Assembly (NCBI GenBank): GCA_020630195.1
Contig: JAHDBV010000002.1
Location: 62,001 to 126,000, forward strand
Direction: 5' to 3'
Origin: Acidimicrobiales bacterium
GTDB lineage: Bacteria > Actinomycetota > Acidimicrobiia > Acidimicrobiales > SZUA-35
DNA: 64,000 nt
A program made the translations under genes and the position numbers. This document shows positions 8,069-21,300 of this stretch, piece by piece. The notes under the pieces are model-generated. The model saw only the letters and a program-made list of their open reading frames with translations. It did no database searches and was not told where the DNA came from. The first letter of the stretch is position 1, and each line of letters opens with the position of its first letter.

Positions 8069-9394
8069 ATGGCTCGGTTGCGCGCGCTCCTGGATCGACG
8101 GTGGACGGTCGTGTTGTCGATCGCCGCCGGCGCCACGGTGCTGCTGATCGCCGTCGGCGTCTACACGATGGCAGCCCGGGCGGCGGAGACGAACGAGCAG
8201 GCCGCAGCGCTCTACCTGGCCGACGAGACCATCCGCACGATCGAGATCGCGGATGCCCGGGCCCGCCAGCTCGTGATGCTCACGTTGCTGTCGCGCGACG
8301 GGTTCGAGACCACGTCGGCCCGACAGGACAGCCGCACCGAGTTCGACACCGCCGTGGACGACGCGAGATCGGGCATCGTCGCCCTCGTCACCGTCGGCAT
8401 GCTCGACGAGGCGGCGCTGACGTCCCTCGACGATGCCGAGCAGGGCATGGTCGGTGTCTCGAGCGAGCTGGCCTCCGCCGAGGATCTCACCGCACTCACG
8501 TCCATGCGGCGAGACGTGCTCGAACCACTCGCGGCGACCGCCGACGCGGTCGCCGCCGACCGGGACGAGCTCCTGGATCGGATCGACGCGACCTCGGACT
8601 CGTTGCGGGCCGTGGCGACCCTCGTCGGCTTCGTCGTCGCCTTCGTGGTGCCGACCGTCGCCGTCGTCGTCCATCGGGTCGCCACACGCCCGGGTCGCCT
8701 CGAATCGGAACTCCGGGCGGATCTCGGGTCGGTCGAGGACCGGCTGAGCGACGTGACGCGGGGCGCGGAGGATCTGATGCTGCACCGCGTCGTCGAGCCG
8801 CTCGCCGATGCGGTGGAGGGGCGGACGACCACGACGCTGCATCCGGGGCTGCGTGAGGCCGATCGCGGCGCCCAGCGAGTGCTGCTCCTGCTCCGGCTCG
8901 GCAACGGCACGCTCGACGTGGTCCCCGCCGCGATGCCGCTCGCACCGATGCTCGAGCGGGTGTCGACCCGCCACGACGTTCCCCTGCGGGTTCGTGACCT
9001 CCCGGGCCAGATCCTCACGGACCCGACGCTGCTCGAGTGGTGTCTCGACGAGCTCGTGGCCAACGCCTGCGCCCACGGGTCCGCCGCGGAGCTCGAGGTC
9101 GCCATCGCGGAGGACGGTGTGGCCCTGTCGGTGATCGACCACGGCGTGGGTCTCCCGCCGGAGGTCGCCGGTCTCGTCTTCGGTCGCCGCTCGGCGGACC
9201 GTCAGCGTCGTGCCCGCCGAGGAGAGTTCGCGACAGGGCTCCTGCTCGTCGCCTCCGTGGCCGAACGACTCGGCGGTCGCCTCGAGCACGAACGGCGGGA
9301 CGGCATGACCCGACTCACGATCCGTGGCGCCGCATTGGTCGACCACAGCCGGCGTTCGGGAGCTCGTGAACGACGGAGGACGGTGCCTTCGTGA
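8069..9394 (+). CDS. Two-TM histidine-kinase-like ATPase, cassette copy 1
   Basis: A 441-aa membrane protein: TM1 about 12-34, an extracytoplasmic helical domain about 35-180, TM2 about 182-204, then a cytoplasmic part. The C-terminal half has a HATPase fold: N-box ELVANACAHG (Glu328, Asn332), G1 box DHGVGLP (Asp357), and a shortened G2 segment ATGLLLVASVAERLGG. No HExxTP-type phosphoacceptor box is present. The only cytoplasmic His shared with the paralogue is His258 in an HPG motif, followed by a Leu-rich helix. The layout recalls Streptomyces conservon CvnA-type proteins, but no CvnB-D partners are present. The ATG at 8069 follows a GAACGGGG stretch. Its stop overlaps the GTG of the giant gene (GTGA at 9391-9394), so the two are translationally coupled. 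A role in sensing or supporting the giant surface protein is inference. Confidence 0.7.
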   Translation: MARLRALLDRRWTVVLSIAAGATVLLIAVGVYTMAARAAETNEQAAALYLADETIRTIEIADARARQLVMLTLLSRDGFETTSARQDSRTEFDTAVDDARSGIVALVTVGMLDEAALTSLDDAEQGMVGVSSELASAEDLTALTSMRRDVLEPLAATADAVAADRDELLDRIDATSDSLRAVATLVGFVVAFVVPTVAVVVHRVATRPGRLESELRADLGSVEDRLSDVTRGAEDLMLHRVVEPLADAVEGRTTTTLHPGLREADRGAQRVLLLLRLGNGTLDVVPAAMPLAPMLERVSTRHDVPLRVRDLPGQILTDPTLLEWCLDELVANACAHGSAAELEVAIAEDGVALSVIDHGVGLPPEVAGLVFGRRSADRQRRARRGEFATGLLLVASVAERLGGRLEHERRDGMTRLTIRGAALVDHSRRSGARERRRTVPS

Positions 9395-12300
9395 CGGGGA
9401 CCGCCTGCCCGGAGGCCCTGCGGTGCCGTCGTTCCGAACGGGAACGGCGGCATCGTCGCGTCCGGGACCGCCTCGTGGTGGTGCTGGCGGCGCTCGTCGC
9501 GGTGCCGGTGCTGGTGGGCGGAGGGCTCCTGCCGACTCCCGCCGCGGCGTTCGCACACTGCCTGACCGACACCGACGGCGACGGTGTCTGCGACGAGTTC
9601 GAGACGGGCGACACCGACGACGATCTGACCCCCGACGTCAGCGACCCCGACGACGACGGTGACGGCATCGACACCCGCTGGGAACGGGCCGACCCCGACG
9701 GCGACGGGCATCCGACCGACGCCGTCGACACCGATGGGGACGGGATTCCGGACTACCTCGACGACGACGATGACGACGACGGTGTGCTCACCGCCGCCGA
9801 AGGGGCGGATCCGAACGGCGACGGGGACGACCGCGACGCCCTCGACTCGGACCTCGACGGACAGCCGGACCATCTCGACCCGCCCCTCCTCGCCGCGGAG
9901 CTCGTCGCGGACACGTCGACGAAGATCTCCGATCTCACGGGGGGACTCGGCGCCTCGCCACTCGACGGCTTCGGCGCCGGGGTGGCCGCGATCGGCGACG
10001 TCGACGGCGATGGCATCACCGACCTCGCGGTCGGTGAACCCGGACATCCCGGTGTCGGCGGCTCGAATCGCGGGGCGGTCCACATCCTGTTCCTCGACGC
10101 CGACGGCACCGTCCGGGCGGAGCAGGAGATCAGCGACGGCCTCGGTGTCACGCTCGCGAACGGCGATCGGTTCGGCGCGTCACTGGCCGGCGTCGGCGAC
10201 CTCGACGGAGACGGCGTGGCCGAGCTCGCCGTGGGCGCTGACCAAGCCGACGTCGGCGGGCCGTCCAACGGGGCGGTCCACATTCTCTTCCTCGATCCCG
10301 ACGGCACGGTGCGCGCCGAGCAGATCATCGCCGAGGGAACGGGTGGGCTCGCCGAGGACCTCAACGACAATTCCCGGTTCGGATTCGCCCTCGGTTCGGT
10401 CGGCGACCTCGACGACGACGGGGTCAACGATCTGGCGGTCGGTGCGGTCGGCGACTCGACCAACGGACCGTTCACGGGTGCGGTGTACCTGTTGTTCCTG
10501 AACGCCGACGGCACCGTGGGGTCGGAACAGAAGATCACACACGGCACCGGTGGCCTCACCGCCACCATCTCGGCCGATGACTCCCTGGCCGCGGTCGCCG
10601 GGATCGGAGATCTCGACGGTGACGGGGTCGAGGACATCGTGGTCGGCGCCTATTCCGCGGACGACGGCGGGAACGATCGTGGTCGGCTCCACGTCCTGTT
10701 CCTCGACACCGACGGCACCGTCCGAGCCGAGCAGACGATCAGCGACCTCGAGGGGGGCCTCACGGCGGCCTTGGACGACAGCGACTTCTTCGGGGTCGCG
10801 CTGGCGGCGCCGGGTGACGTGGACGGCGACGGGCTGCCCGACGTCGCCGTCGGTGCGACCTGGGACGACGACGCCGGCGGCAATGCCGGGGCCGTGTACC
10901 TCCTGGGCCTCGCGGCGGACGGCACCGTCCGTGCGGAGCAGAAGTTCACCGACGGGGTCGGTGGGTTCACGGGCGACCTGGATGGGGGAGACCTGCTCGG
11001 CGGCGCATTGACGGGGCTCGGCGATCTCGACGGCGACGGAGCCGTCGATCTCGCCGTCGGCGCCGTCGGCGACGACGACGGACTCTCGCAGTCGGGTGCG
11101 GTGCACCTGTTCGATCTCACACCGGCGGCCCTGACCGTCAACAGCACCGGCGACGCCTCCGACCTGCTCGCCGGCGACGGGATCTGCGACACCGGGGCCC
11201 TGAACGTCGCCGGGGCGACCGAGTGCACCCTGCGCGCCGCGATCGAGGAGACCAACGCGGGCGCGGTCGGTGTGGTCGAGTTCGCGATCCCCGACGACGA
11301 CCCGAACCACCGCTACTTCCGGGACGACGCCACGCCCGTCTCGATCGGCATCGAGACCACCACCTCGCTGCCCGACGGCGCGATCGTCGACTTCGACGCC
11401 GATCACCCGAACGGTGGGTTCTCGTGGTGGGCGATCGAACCCGCCACCGACCTGCCGGCGATCACGGCCCCGACCCGTCTGGACGGCTCCACCCAGCCCG
11501 GTTGGCAACCCACGACGACCGTCGACGGCTCGCCGCTGACGACGCGACTGCCGATCCGGGTGGTCGGTCCCAACGCGGGATCCACGCTTCGGCTGATGGG
11601 GAGCGGCGCCGAGATCCGCTCGCTCAACCTCGACAGCGTGAGCAGCTCCGGCACGGCGCTGCTCCTCGGCGGCGGCGGCCGCCACGTCGTGCAGGACACC
11701 TGGCTCATGGTCGACCCGGTCGGGTTCACCTACGGCTCCGGCGATCTCGGACTCCTCGTCCTCGGGGGCTCGGACGACAACGTCGTCGGCGGCGCACGAC
11801 CCGCCGACCTGGTCCTCGTCGGCAACGGCTTCGGCGGCACGGGTGTCGAGCTCGACGGCGACCGCGCGGTTGTCGCCAACCTCTGGATCGGCGTCTCGGC
11901 GAGCGGCGAGGTGTTCGACGGGTACAACGACATCGCCCTCGATCTGCGTGGTGATGACAACGTCGTGGGCGCCCCGGGAGCGGGGGTCGTCGTCGCCTCG
12001 AGCCTCAATCTGCAGATGGTGGTCGACGGTGACCGCAACGTGATCGAGGCCAGCCGATTCGGCGAGGCCCCCGACGGCACGCCGGCGCCCGAGAACCGCC
12101 GCGACGTGGTCCAGATCGCCGGCTCGGACAATCGCTTCGGCGGCACCACGCCCGGGAGCGGGAACCGCGTCGTCGCCGACGACAGCAACGGCTCCGCCGC
12201 GCTGTCGATCGTCGGAGGTCGGGGCAACAGCGTCCTCGGGTCGTCCCTGGTCGACGGGCTCCGTCCCGGCCTCGACCACAACGACGACGGCGTCACGGTG

Positions 12301-15300
12301 AACGACCCGGGGGACGGCGACGTCGGACCGAACGACCTGCTCAATCACCCGGTCATCGTGACCGCCGTCCCGAACGCGACGGACCTCGACGTCGATCTCG
12401 CACTCGACGTGCCCGCCGGCACCTACCGGATCGAGCTCTTCGCCGACACGAGTCGGGCGCCCTCGCCGACGGGCCACGGCGCCTCGGAGAGCCTGCTCGG
12501 AGCCACGACCGTCGTCAGTGCCGGGATCGGTCTCCAGACCTTCTCGATGACCGTGCCCGACCCCGGGCCCGCGTACCTCTCGGCAACGGCCACCGTCGAT
12601 CTCGGCGCCGGTGCCTTCGGCTCGACGTCGGAGTTCGGGCCGACCAGACGGGCGCCGACCACGGCCGTGGTGGTGAACTCCACCGGCACGGCCGCCGACG
12701 CCAACCCCGGCGACGGCATCTGCGACACCGGCGTTCTGAACGTCTCCGGTGAGACCGAGTGCACCCTCCCCGCCGCCGAGGCGGAGACGGACGCCTCGGC
12801 GGGCATCGATCTCGTCCACTTCGACATCCCGACCGGCGACCCCGGCCACAGTGGCGGCGTCTGGACGATCCAGCTCACGGCGCCGGTGCTCATCGACACG
12901 ACGTCCACCTACGACGCGACCACCCAACCCGGCTTCACGACGACGCCCGTGATCCATCTGGACGGCTCGAACGCACCGGCATCCGACATGATGAGGATCC
13001 GGACCGGGGCGAACGGTGTCACCATCCGGGGCTTCGCGATCGACGGCTACAGCGGCTCGCTGGCGAACGGCATCGAGATCGACGGCGACGACGCCGTGAT
13101 CGTCGGCAACCACGTCGGTGTCGACCCCACGGGGTTCGCCCCCGTCGGCGTCGGAGACGCCGCCGTCCTGGTCGACGAAGGCGATCGAGCGACGATCGGC
13201 GGCTCCGATCCCGCCGACCGGAACATCATCGGCGGCTGGAGCGCCGTCATCGTCCAGAGCGGAGCGATCGACACCACCATTGCGGGCAATCACATCGGCG
13301 TCGCCATCGACGGCACCACGGCCATCGCCGGTACCGGTGATGGCGTGCGGATCCAGGAAGGCGCCCGGCGGACGGTCGTCGGCGGCCCGACGATCGCACA
13401 CGGCAACGTGATCGGCGGCTGGAGCAACAACGCCGTCCGGATCGATGATGTCGGGACGGACGACACGATCGTGCGGTGGAACGCCATCGGCATGTCGGCC
13501 GACGGCGCCACGGCGATCCCCACGACCGTGTCCTCCATCAGGATCTCGGGCGGGCCGACGGGGGTCACCATCGCCGACAACGCCATCGGCAACGGCCTCG
13601 TGGGCATCGAGCTCGACGGCACCTCGGCCGACGTGCGCATCGACGGCAACGCCATCGGCGTGAACCGAGCCGGGGATGTCGCCCATCCACTCGTCGAGAA
13701 CGGTGTGCTCGCCGAGAACGGGCCGACCGGCGTGGTGATCGGCGAGCTCGCCCCGAACACGATCACCAACAGTGGTGCAGGAGGCACGTTCCTCGACGCC
13801 ATCAACGTGCTCGACGCCGGAACCGAGGTCGCCGCCGTCGGCAACAGGATCACGGGCAATCCCGGCCTGGCCATCGACCTCGGCGGCGACGGGGTGACGT
13901 CGAACGATCCGGGCGACGGCGACACCGGCCCCAACGGCCTGCTCAACCACCCGGTGTTGCGCTCCGCCACCGACCTCGGCGCCGGCAGCGTCGACCTCGA
14001 GTTCGACCTGGACGTGCCCGCGTCGCGCTACCGCCTCGACGTGTACACGAACCCGTCGGGCCCCGATGCCAGTGGGTCCGGTGAGGGCGAGGACCCCACC
14101 GATGTCGTGTTCTTCGACCATCCCGGCGGCCCGCTCACCCGGACCGAGACCATCTCCGCCTCGCTCGGTGACGTGCTCACGGCGACCTTGACCACGAACC
14201 CGGTCGGTGACATCGGCGTCACCTCGGAGTTCTCCGGCGCCGTCGTCGTGCCGGCGGCGAACACCGACCCGATCGCCGTCGCCGCGCCCGTCGGCCCCAT
14301 CGCGGAGGGTGACGACGTCACGCTCGACGGGAGCGGCTCGAGCGACCCCGACACCGACCCGCTGACACACACCTGGGATCTCGACGGTGACGGCAACCAC
14401 GACGACGCCGCCGGCCCGAACCCGCTCGTCACCTGGGCCGACCTCCAGATGGCGGGACGCGGCGACGACGGCACCCACACCATCGGCCTCCGTGTCGATG
14501 ACGGCGCCGGTGGGTCGGACACGACCACGGTCGACCTCGTCGTCACCGACACGCCACCGACGATCGCGGTGACCGCCCCGTCGACCACGACGGTGGGACA
14601 GACCGTCACGATCACCGTGGCCTCGACCGACCCCGGTGACGACACCGTCACCGGCTGGTCCGTCGCCTGGGGCGACGGGACCATCACCGACCACGCGGGA
14701 TCCGGCGGCATCGCCACCCACACCTACACCGCCGCCGCCGGCGTCCGTGGCGTCACGGTCGCCGTGACGAACGACGACGGCACGTTCGTCGACACCGACC
14801 TGCTCGTCCCACTTCACGATCAGACGACCGTGCTCCGCCTCGACATCGACACGGCCGGGGTCGCCGACACCATCGGTGTCGGGCACGGCCTCTCGTCGCC
14901 CTATGCCGCCGTCGTCGCACTCGACGGGCGCATCCTCGTGTCCGACTTCGGCAACGACCGGGTCCTGCGATTCGACGACGACGGGACCTTCGTCGACGTG
15001 TTCGTGCCCACGGGGGTCGCCCAGCCGAAGGGGCTCGCGATCGCACCGGACGGGGATCTCCTCGTCGCGTCCTCCGGCACCGGCGCCGTCGTCCGCTTCG
15101 ACGGTGTGAACGGGGCGAACCTGGGCCCCGTCGTCACGCTGAACGCACCCGCGGCATTGCACATCGGGCCCGACGGTGAGCTCTATGTCACCGATCAGAC
15201 GACCGAGCTCGTGTCCCGGGTCGATCTCGCCACCGACTCCGTCGAGTGGAGCGCCGGCACCGGGGCGCCGGCCGCCATGCCGGTCGCGCTCGAGATCGCG

Positions 15301-18300
15301 CCGACCGGCGAGCTCCTCGTCGCCCGCTGGGACGACTCGTCGGTCGTGCGCCTCGACCGGAGCGACGGATCGCTGCTCGGGGTGCTCGTGGCCGACGGAG
15401 CAGCCGGCACCGGCTCCCCGAACGGGCTGACGGTGCTTCCCGACGGTCGCCTGGTGGTCTCGGACTACCAGAACGACGAGCTCGAGACGTTCGACGTCGA
15501 CTCCGGCCTCCATCTCGCACGCCTCGCCGAGCTCGACCCCCTCGCCGGAGGTGCGTCGGGTCCGTTCCACCACGCAGTCGTCCCGCACCGGCGGATCCTG
15601 GTCGAGAACAGTCCGGGCGCGATCGTGAACGACGCCGGCGACGGTGGCGACCTGACACCCGGCGACGGCCTCTGCGACACGGGAGCACTGAACGTGGCCG
15701 GCGACCCCGCGTGCACGCTGCGCGCCGCCATCGAGGAGACCAACGCCTCGGCGGTTCTCGACACGATCCTGTTCGCCATTCCCGTCGCGGATGCCGGACA
15801 CGACACCGGCACGTGGCGGATCCGACCGGCCACGGCGCTCCCGGACATCACCGCGACGGTGACGATCGACGGCACCAGCCAGCCCGGGCACGTCGACCGC
15901 CCCGTCATCGAAGTCGACGGCGACCGCCTGGGTAGCCACAGTGGACTCGTCCTCCGTGCCGGCGCAATCGACAGCGAGATCCGGGCGCTCGCCATCGGTG
16001 AGTTCAACGCCCGGGCGGTCCAGATCCAGGCCGACCGGGTGCGCCTGATCGGGAATCACTTCGGGCTCTCGGCCGACGGGACGACCCCGATGCCCGTGGG
16101 AGGCACGCTGGTCTGGGTCGATGCCGGCGACGACGCCGTGATCGGCGGGACGACCCCGGGCGAGGGGAACGTCTTCGTGGGTGCGCCGGGCTCGATCGCC
16201 CTGCTGATCCAGGACGGCGGCCCGGCCGTGGTGTTCGGCAACGAGTTCGGTCGGACGGGGCTCCTCGCCGCCGAGCGGATCGGTACCGCGATCCAGATCG
16301 ACGGCGGCTCGAGCGACATCGTCATCGGCGGCACGGCGCCGGGCGAGGCCAACACGATCGTCGACACGACCGGTGACGCGATCATCATCACCGGCGCCGG
16401 ATCGAGCCGGAACACGGTCGAGGGGAACCTGATCGGGCTCCAGCAGGACGGCACCACGCCGGGCGTCATCGGCGGGTCGGGGATCTCGGTCCGCCAGCCC
16501 GCCGTCACCACCACGCTCTCGTCGAACACCATCGCCAACACGGCCGGCCACGGCATCGAGATCGACGGTGCAGACGACGTCGTGGTGACGGGGCAACGAA
16601 TCGGGCTCGATGCCGGCGCCGGGGCACATCCGGTCTCGGGTCACGGAGTGCTGGTCCGCTCCGGCGCCTCGGCCGTGGTGATCGGCGGCCCGGGCCCACT
16701 CGACGGGAACCTCATCCGGGACGTGGGCCAGGACGGCGTCGCCGTGGTCGACGCGGCGACCGACGGTGTCGTGGTGCTCGGCAACTCGATCCGGGGGAGC
16801 GGAGGCCTCGGCATCGACCTCGGGGACGACGGGGTGACACCGAACGACGCCGGCGACGCCGACACGGGCCCCAACACACTCCTCAACACGCCGCAGCCGA
16901 TCCGGGCGATCCACGACGGAGGGACGACCACACTCGACGTGGACCTGGACCTCGTCGCCGGCGATGCCCGCCTGGAGGTCTTCGCGAACCCGACGGGTCT
17001 CGACCCGAGCGGCTCCGGCGAGGGCGACGTCCTGCTCGCCGCGGTCACGGTGTCCCACACCGGCGCCGGTGTCGAGTCGTTCGACGTGACGGTGCCGGCA
17101 CTCCCCGGCGAACGGCTCACGGTGACGGTCACGCAGCTGACCGGCGGCGGCGCCCCGATCCGGACCTCGGAGTTCTCCTCCGGCGTCACGGTGGTGGACT
17201 CGGTCGTGGTCGTCAACGCGACCGGCGACAGCGACGACGCCGCTGCCGGCGACGGCCGATGTGACACCGGTGCGCTCAACAGCGCCGGTGCCACCGAGTG
17301 CACGCTGCGAGCCGCCCTGACCCACGCGGCGGCCACCCCCGGTGTCGATCGGATCGAGTTCCAGATGCCCGCCACCGAAGCGGGTCACGCTGCCGGCACG
17401 TGGACCATCAGCCCCGGCACCGACCTTCCCCGGGTCACCCGGACCGTGGTGATCGACGGCACCAGCCAGCCCGGTGCGACGGTCACCACGACGGTGTCGC
17501 CGGCGCCGATCGACGGGCGTCCCGCCGTCGAGATCGTCCCGTCGGTCCGGGCCTCGGTGTTCGACATCGACGCCGACGACGTCGTCGTTCGCGGGCTCGC
17601 GATCGCCGGGCACGACGGGCTCGAGATCCGGGGTGACCGGGTGCGCATCGTCGGATCGTTCCTGGGGCTCCGTGCCGACGGCCGCACGACCGAGACGGGC
17701 TGGAACAACGTGGTCACCGTCTTCGGCAGTGCGTTCGAACTCGGCGGGGCCGCGCCCGCCGATCGGGCCGTGGTGGCCGGGCATGGTGCCGCCCTCTACC
17801 TCCCGGGTTCGCGTGGCGTCGTTCGAGGTTCGTTCATCGGGCTCGACGTCGACGGCACACCCGTCACGGGGGGTCTCGGTGATCGGGCGATCCTGCTCCG
17901 GGGTTCGGACCATCTGGTCGGCGGTGTCGGTGTCGGTGAGGGCAACGTCGTCGCCGGTGCGACCGTGGCGATCAGCATCGACGGCGGAACCGCCAACTCG
18001 ATCCTCGGCAACCATCTGCTGGCCGACGGGGGCGCCGCCATCGACCGCAGTGGATTCAACGACCCCGATGGCCTGGACCCGAACGACCCGGGCGATCTCG
18101 ACACGGGCGTCAACGACGGGATCAACCATCCCGTCGTCACCTCGGCGACCGCATCGGCCGGCACGGTCCGTGTCGAACTGGCGGTCGACCTCCAACCCGG
18201 CCCGCACCGGATCGAGGTGTTCGCCAACCCGAGCGGTGCCAGTGCGTCAGGATCGGGCCCGGGCGAGGAGTTCCGTGGCGCACTGTCCGTCAACGTGACC

Positions 18301-21300
18301 GGCGCGACCACGATCGAGGTCCCCGTGCCCGGGACCCCCGGCGAGGTCTTCAGCGCCACCGTCACCCGCGAGCTCGCCGGCGGCTCGTACGGGTCGACGT
18401 CGGAACTCTCACCCGCCGTCACGGCGATCGTCCCGCCGAGCCTCGTGGTCAACGACACCGGCGACGCCGTGGATCTCGTGCCCGGCGACGGCGCCTGTGA
18501 CACCGGCGCACTCAACACCGCAGGAGCGCCGGCCTGCACGCTGCGAGCGGCGCTCCAGGAAGCGGCCGGCGGAGGAAGTGTGTCGATCCTGTTCGACCTC
18601 CCCACCACCGAACCGGGCCGGACCCCGTGGGGCTGGGCCATCACGCCCGCCACGACGCTGCCCGTCGTGCCCGACGCCGTCTCCGTCGACGGATCGAGCC
18701 AGCCGGGAGCGGGGCCGGGCGCACCGGTCGTCGGTCTCGAACTCGGGACCGGAGCGGTTCTCGAACTCGGCTCGTCGACGACCGTTCGCGGCCTCGCCAT
18801 CGTGGGTGGGACGAGCGAGAGTCTGCTGATCGACGGTCGGAGCTCGGTCGTGGTCTCCGATCTGGTGGTCGGCGGTCGCCCCGACGGCTCACGCCCGGCC
18901 TCGGCGGCCGCGGGGATCCGGATCCGCTCCTCGGCCGACGTCCGAGTGGGCGACGCCGGTGGTCACGTCGTCGTCCACGGCCGGTCCACGGGTGTCGTCG
19001 TCGACGGCGCCTCCGGGGCGGTCCAGCTCGACGGCCTCGTCGTGGGCTCCGATCCGACCAGTCGCCCCCAGGTCGCACTCGACGTCGACGGGACCGGCGC
19101 CGATGTCGTGGTGATCGACGCCGAGGCGTTTGCGACCGCCACCATCGTCTCGGCCGACGGCACGACGAGTGTCCAGGTACTCGGTGGACGCCTCGGCGTG
19201 CGCGGCGACGGCGGCACCGAGCCGACCGCCGAGGTCGTCGTCGCGGTGGCCGGTGCGGCGTCGGCCACCATCGGCGGCACCGGTCCCGGTGAGGGTGTGA
19301 TGCTCGGCGGTCACGGCCGCGCCGGCATCGTGCACCGCTCGACGGGCACGGTCGCCGTCCGCCGGTCGAGCATCGAGGCCCGCCCGGGTGGCGCCGCGGC
19401 CGCGCCGATCGACCTCGGTGACGACGGCCCCACCGCCAACGATCCGGGTGACGGCGACGGCGGGCCGAACGGCCGGCTCAACCACCCGGAGCTCGATGTG
19501 GTCGAGCTCGACGGCGTCCTGACGGTCGCGGTCACGATGGACGCTCCCGCCGGCGCCTACGAGGTCGAGGTCTGGCGAGCCGGGGAGGGCAACCACCCGA
19601 GGACGCTGCTCGGCGTCGTGAACCTCCTGCTGACGGCCGGGCCCGAGACCGTCGAACTGACCGCACCCGGTGCCGTCGGTGACCGGCTCGTGGCGGTCGC
19701 CACGGCGACCGGAGCCCCGCCGACCTCATCGGAGGTCTCCCCGGTCGCGACCGCCACGCCCGGCAATCAGGCCCCGACCGTCGTCGCCGCCACGGCCTCG
19801 ACCACGGCCGAGGGCGGCGCCGCGGTGGTGCGCGCCGACGTCGTGGACCCCGACGGCGACCCACTGACTGTTCGTTGGGATCTCGATGGCGACGGCGGGT
19901 ACGACGACGCCGACGGTCCCGTCGTCGCCCTCGACTGGTCCGACCTCGTCGCGCTCGGCATCGATGACGACGGGTCCCGCCCGATCGGCGTCCGTGTCGA
20001 CGACGGCCGGACCGTCGTCACCGCCTCGACCACCTTGATCGTGCTCGACACCCCACCGGAGCTCTCGTGGAGTGGTCCGGTCGAGATCGCCGTCGACCGC
20101 GAGGCCACCTTCGGGCTGCGGGCCGTCGACCCCGGGCGGGATCCGATCGTGGCCTGGGACGTCGAGGGTCTCGGCAACGGCGTCGAACGGCGATCCGACG
20201 TGGGCGCCGACGGAGGTCTGGAGGTCCGCGGTGCGTGGGCGTCCACCGGGCGGCGGACGCTGCGCGCCTGGGCGATCGACGCGGACGGCCTGCGCACCGG
20301 ACCGGTCGAGTTCGTCGTGACGGTCACGCCGGGACCCACCGGCGACCCCGTGGCCGACCGCTACCAGACGCCCGAGGACCGGACGCTCGTCGTACCCGCG
20401 CCCGGGGTGCTGGCGAACGATCCGCTCGGGACCGGTCCCGTGGCGCTCCCCGGCGACGTCGACGAGATCGTCACCACCGCAGGTCGGTTCGTGCTCGCCC
20501 CGGACGGATCGTTCGAGTACGTGCCCTCCCCGAACTGGTCGGGCGAGGCACGCTTCTCCTACGAGACCGCCGAGGGACGAGCCGTCACCGTCGTGATCAC
20601 CGTGACGGCGGTGAACGATCCCGCCGATCTCACCGTCGACCGCGCACCGCGAGACCCCGAGACCGGGCTCCGCTCGATCGAGATCCTCGACGTCGACGAC
20701 GGGGACTACGAGATGATCCTCGAGCCGACCGGTGTCACCATCGGGTGGGCGCCCACACCGGGGGTGGAGGTCGTCGAAGGAGCGGACGGCTCGGTCACCG
20801 CGACCGGGTCCCGGGAGGCGCTCGAGCGGTGGATCGCCACCCTGACCAGCCTGGAGGACACCGACGGCGAGGCATCCGTGGTCGTGACCCTGACGGAATC
20901 GACGCCCGACGGCGACCGTCTCCCGCCCCGGCGGGCGATCATCGAGATCGCGGGCGGGGCGCAGGACACCTCCTCGGCGGAACTCCTCGACGGGATCATC
21001 GTGTTGCCGGGTTCACCGGACGAAGAGCCGCCCGACGCGCTCGCAGCCGTCGCGATCGAGACGGGGACACTCCGGGAACTGCCCTCGGTCACCCGGGCAC
21101 TGGCCGTCGCGATCCTCGAACTGATCTCCGACCCGGCGGTCCCTCGGCGGACGTTGTCGGCGGGCACGGCCTGGTTCCTCGGCATCACCTGGTTCGTCGT
21201 GTGGCGGCGACGTCTCCGTCCGGTGCTCCGGGTGGTCGACGTCGTGCCGGGGGAGACCCTCGAGGTCACCGCCCGACCGGGCTCGGGTCCGGTGGTGTTC

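Noticed and set aside
10180-18207. Antisense open frame of 2675 codons opposite giant gene 1
   Set aside because: It is a by-product of GC-rich codon usage opposite a repetitive Asp/Gly/Val-rich gene. The translation is low-complexity, with no signal peptide or family match, and it starts and stops inside the real gene.
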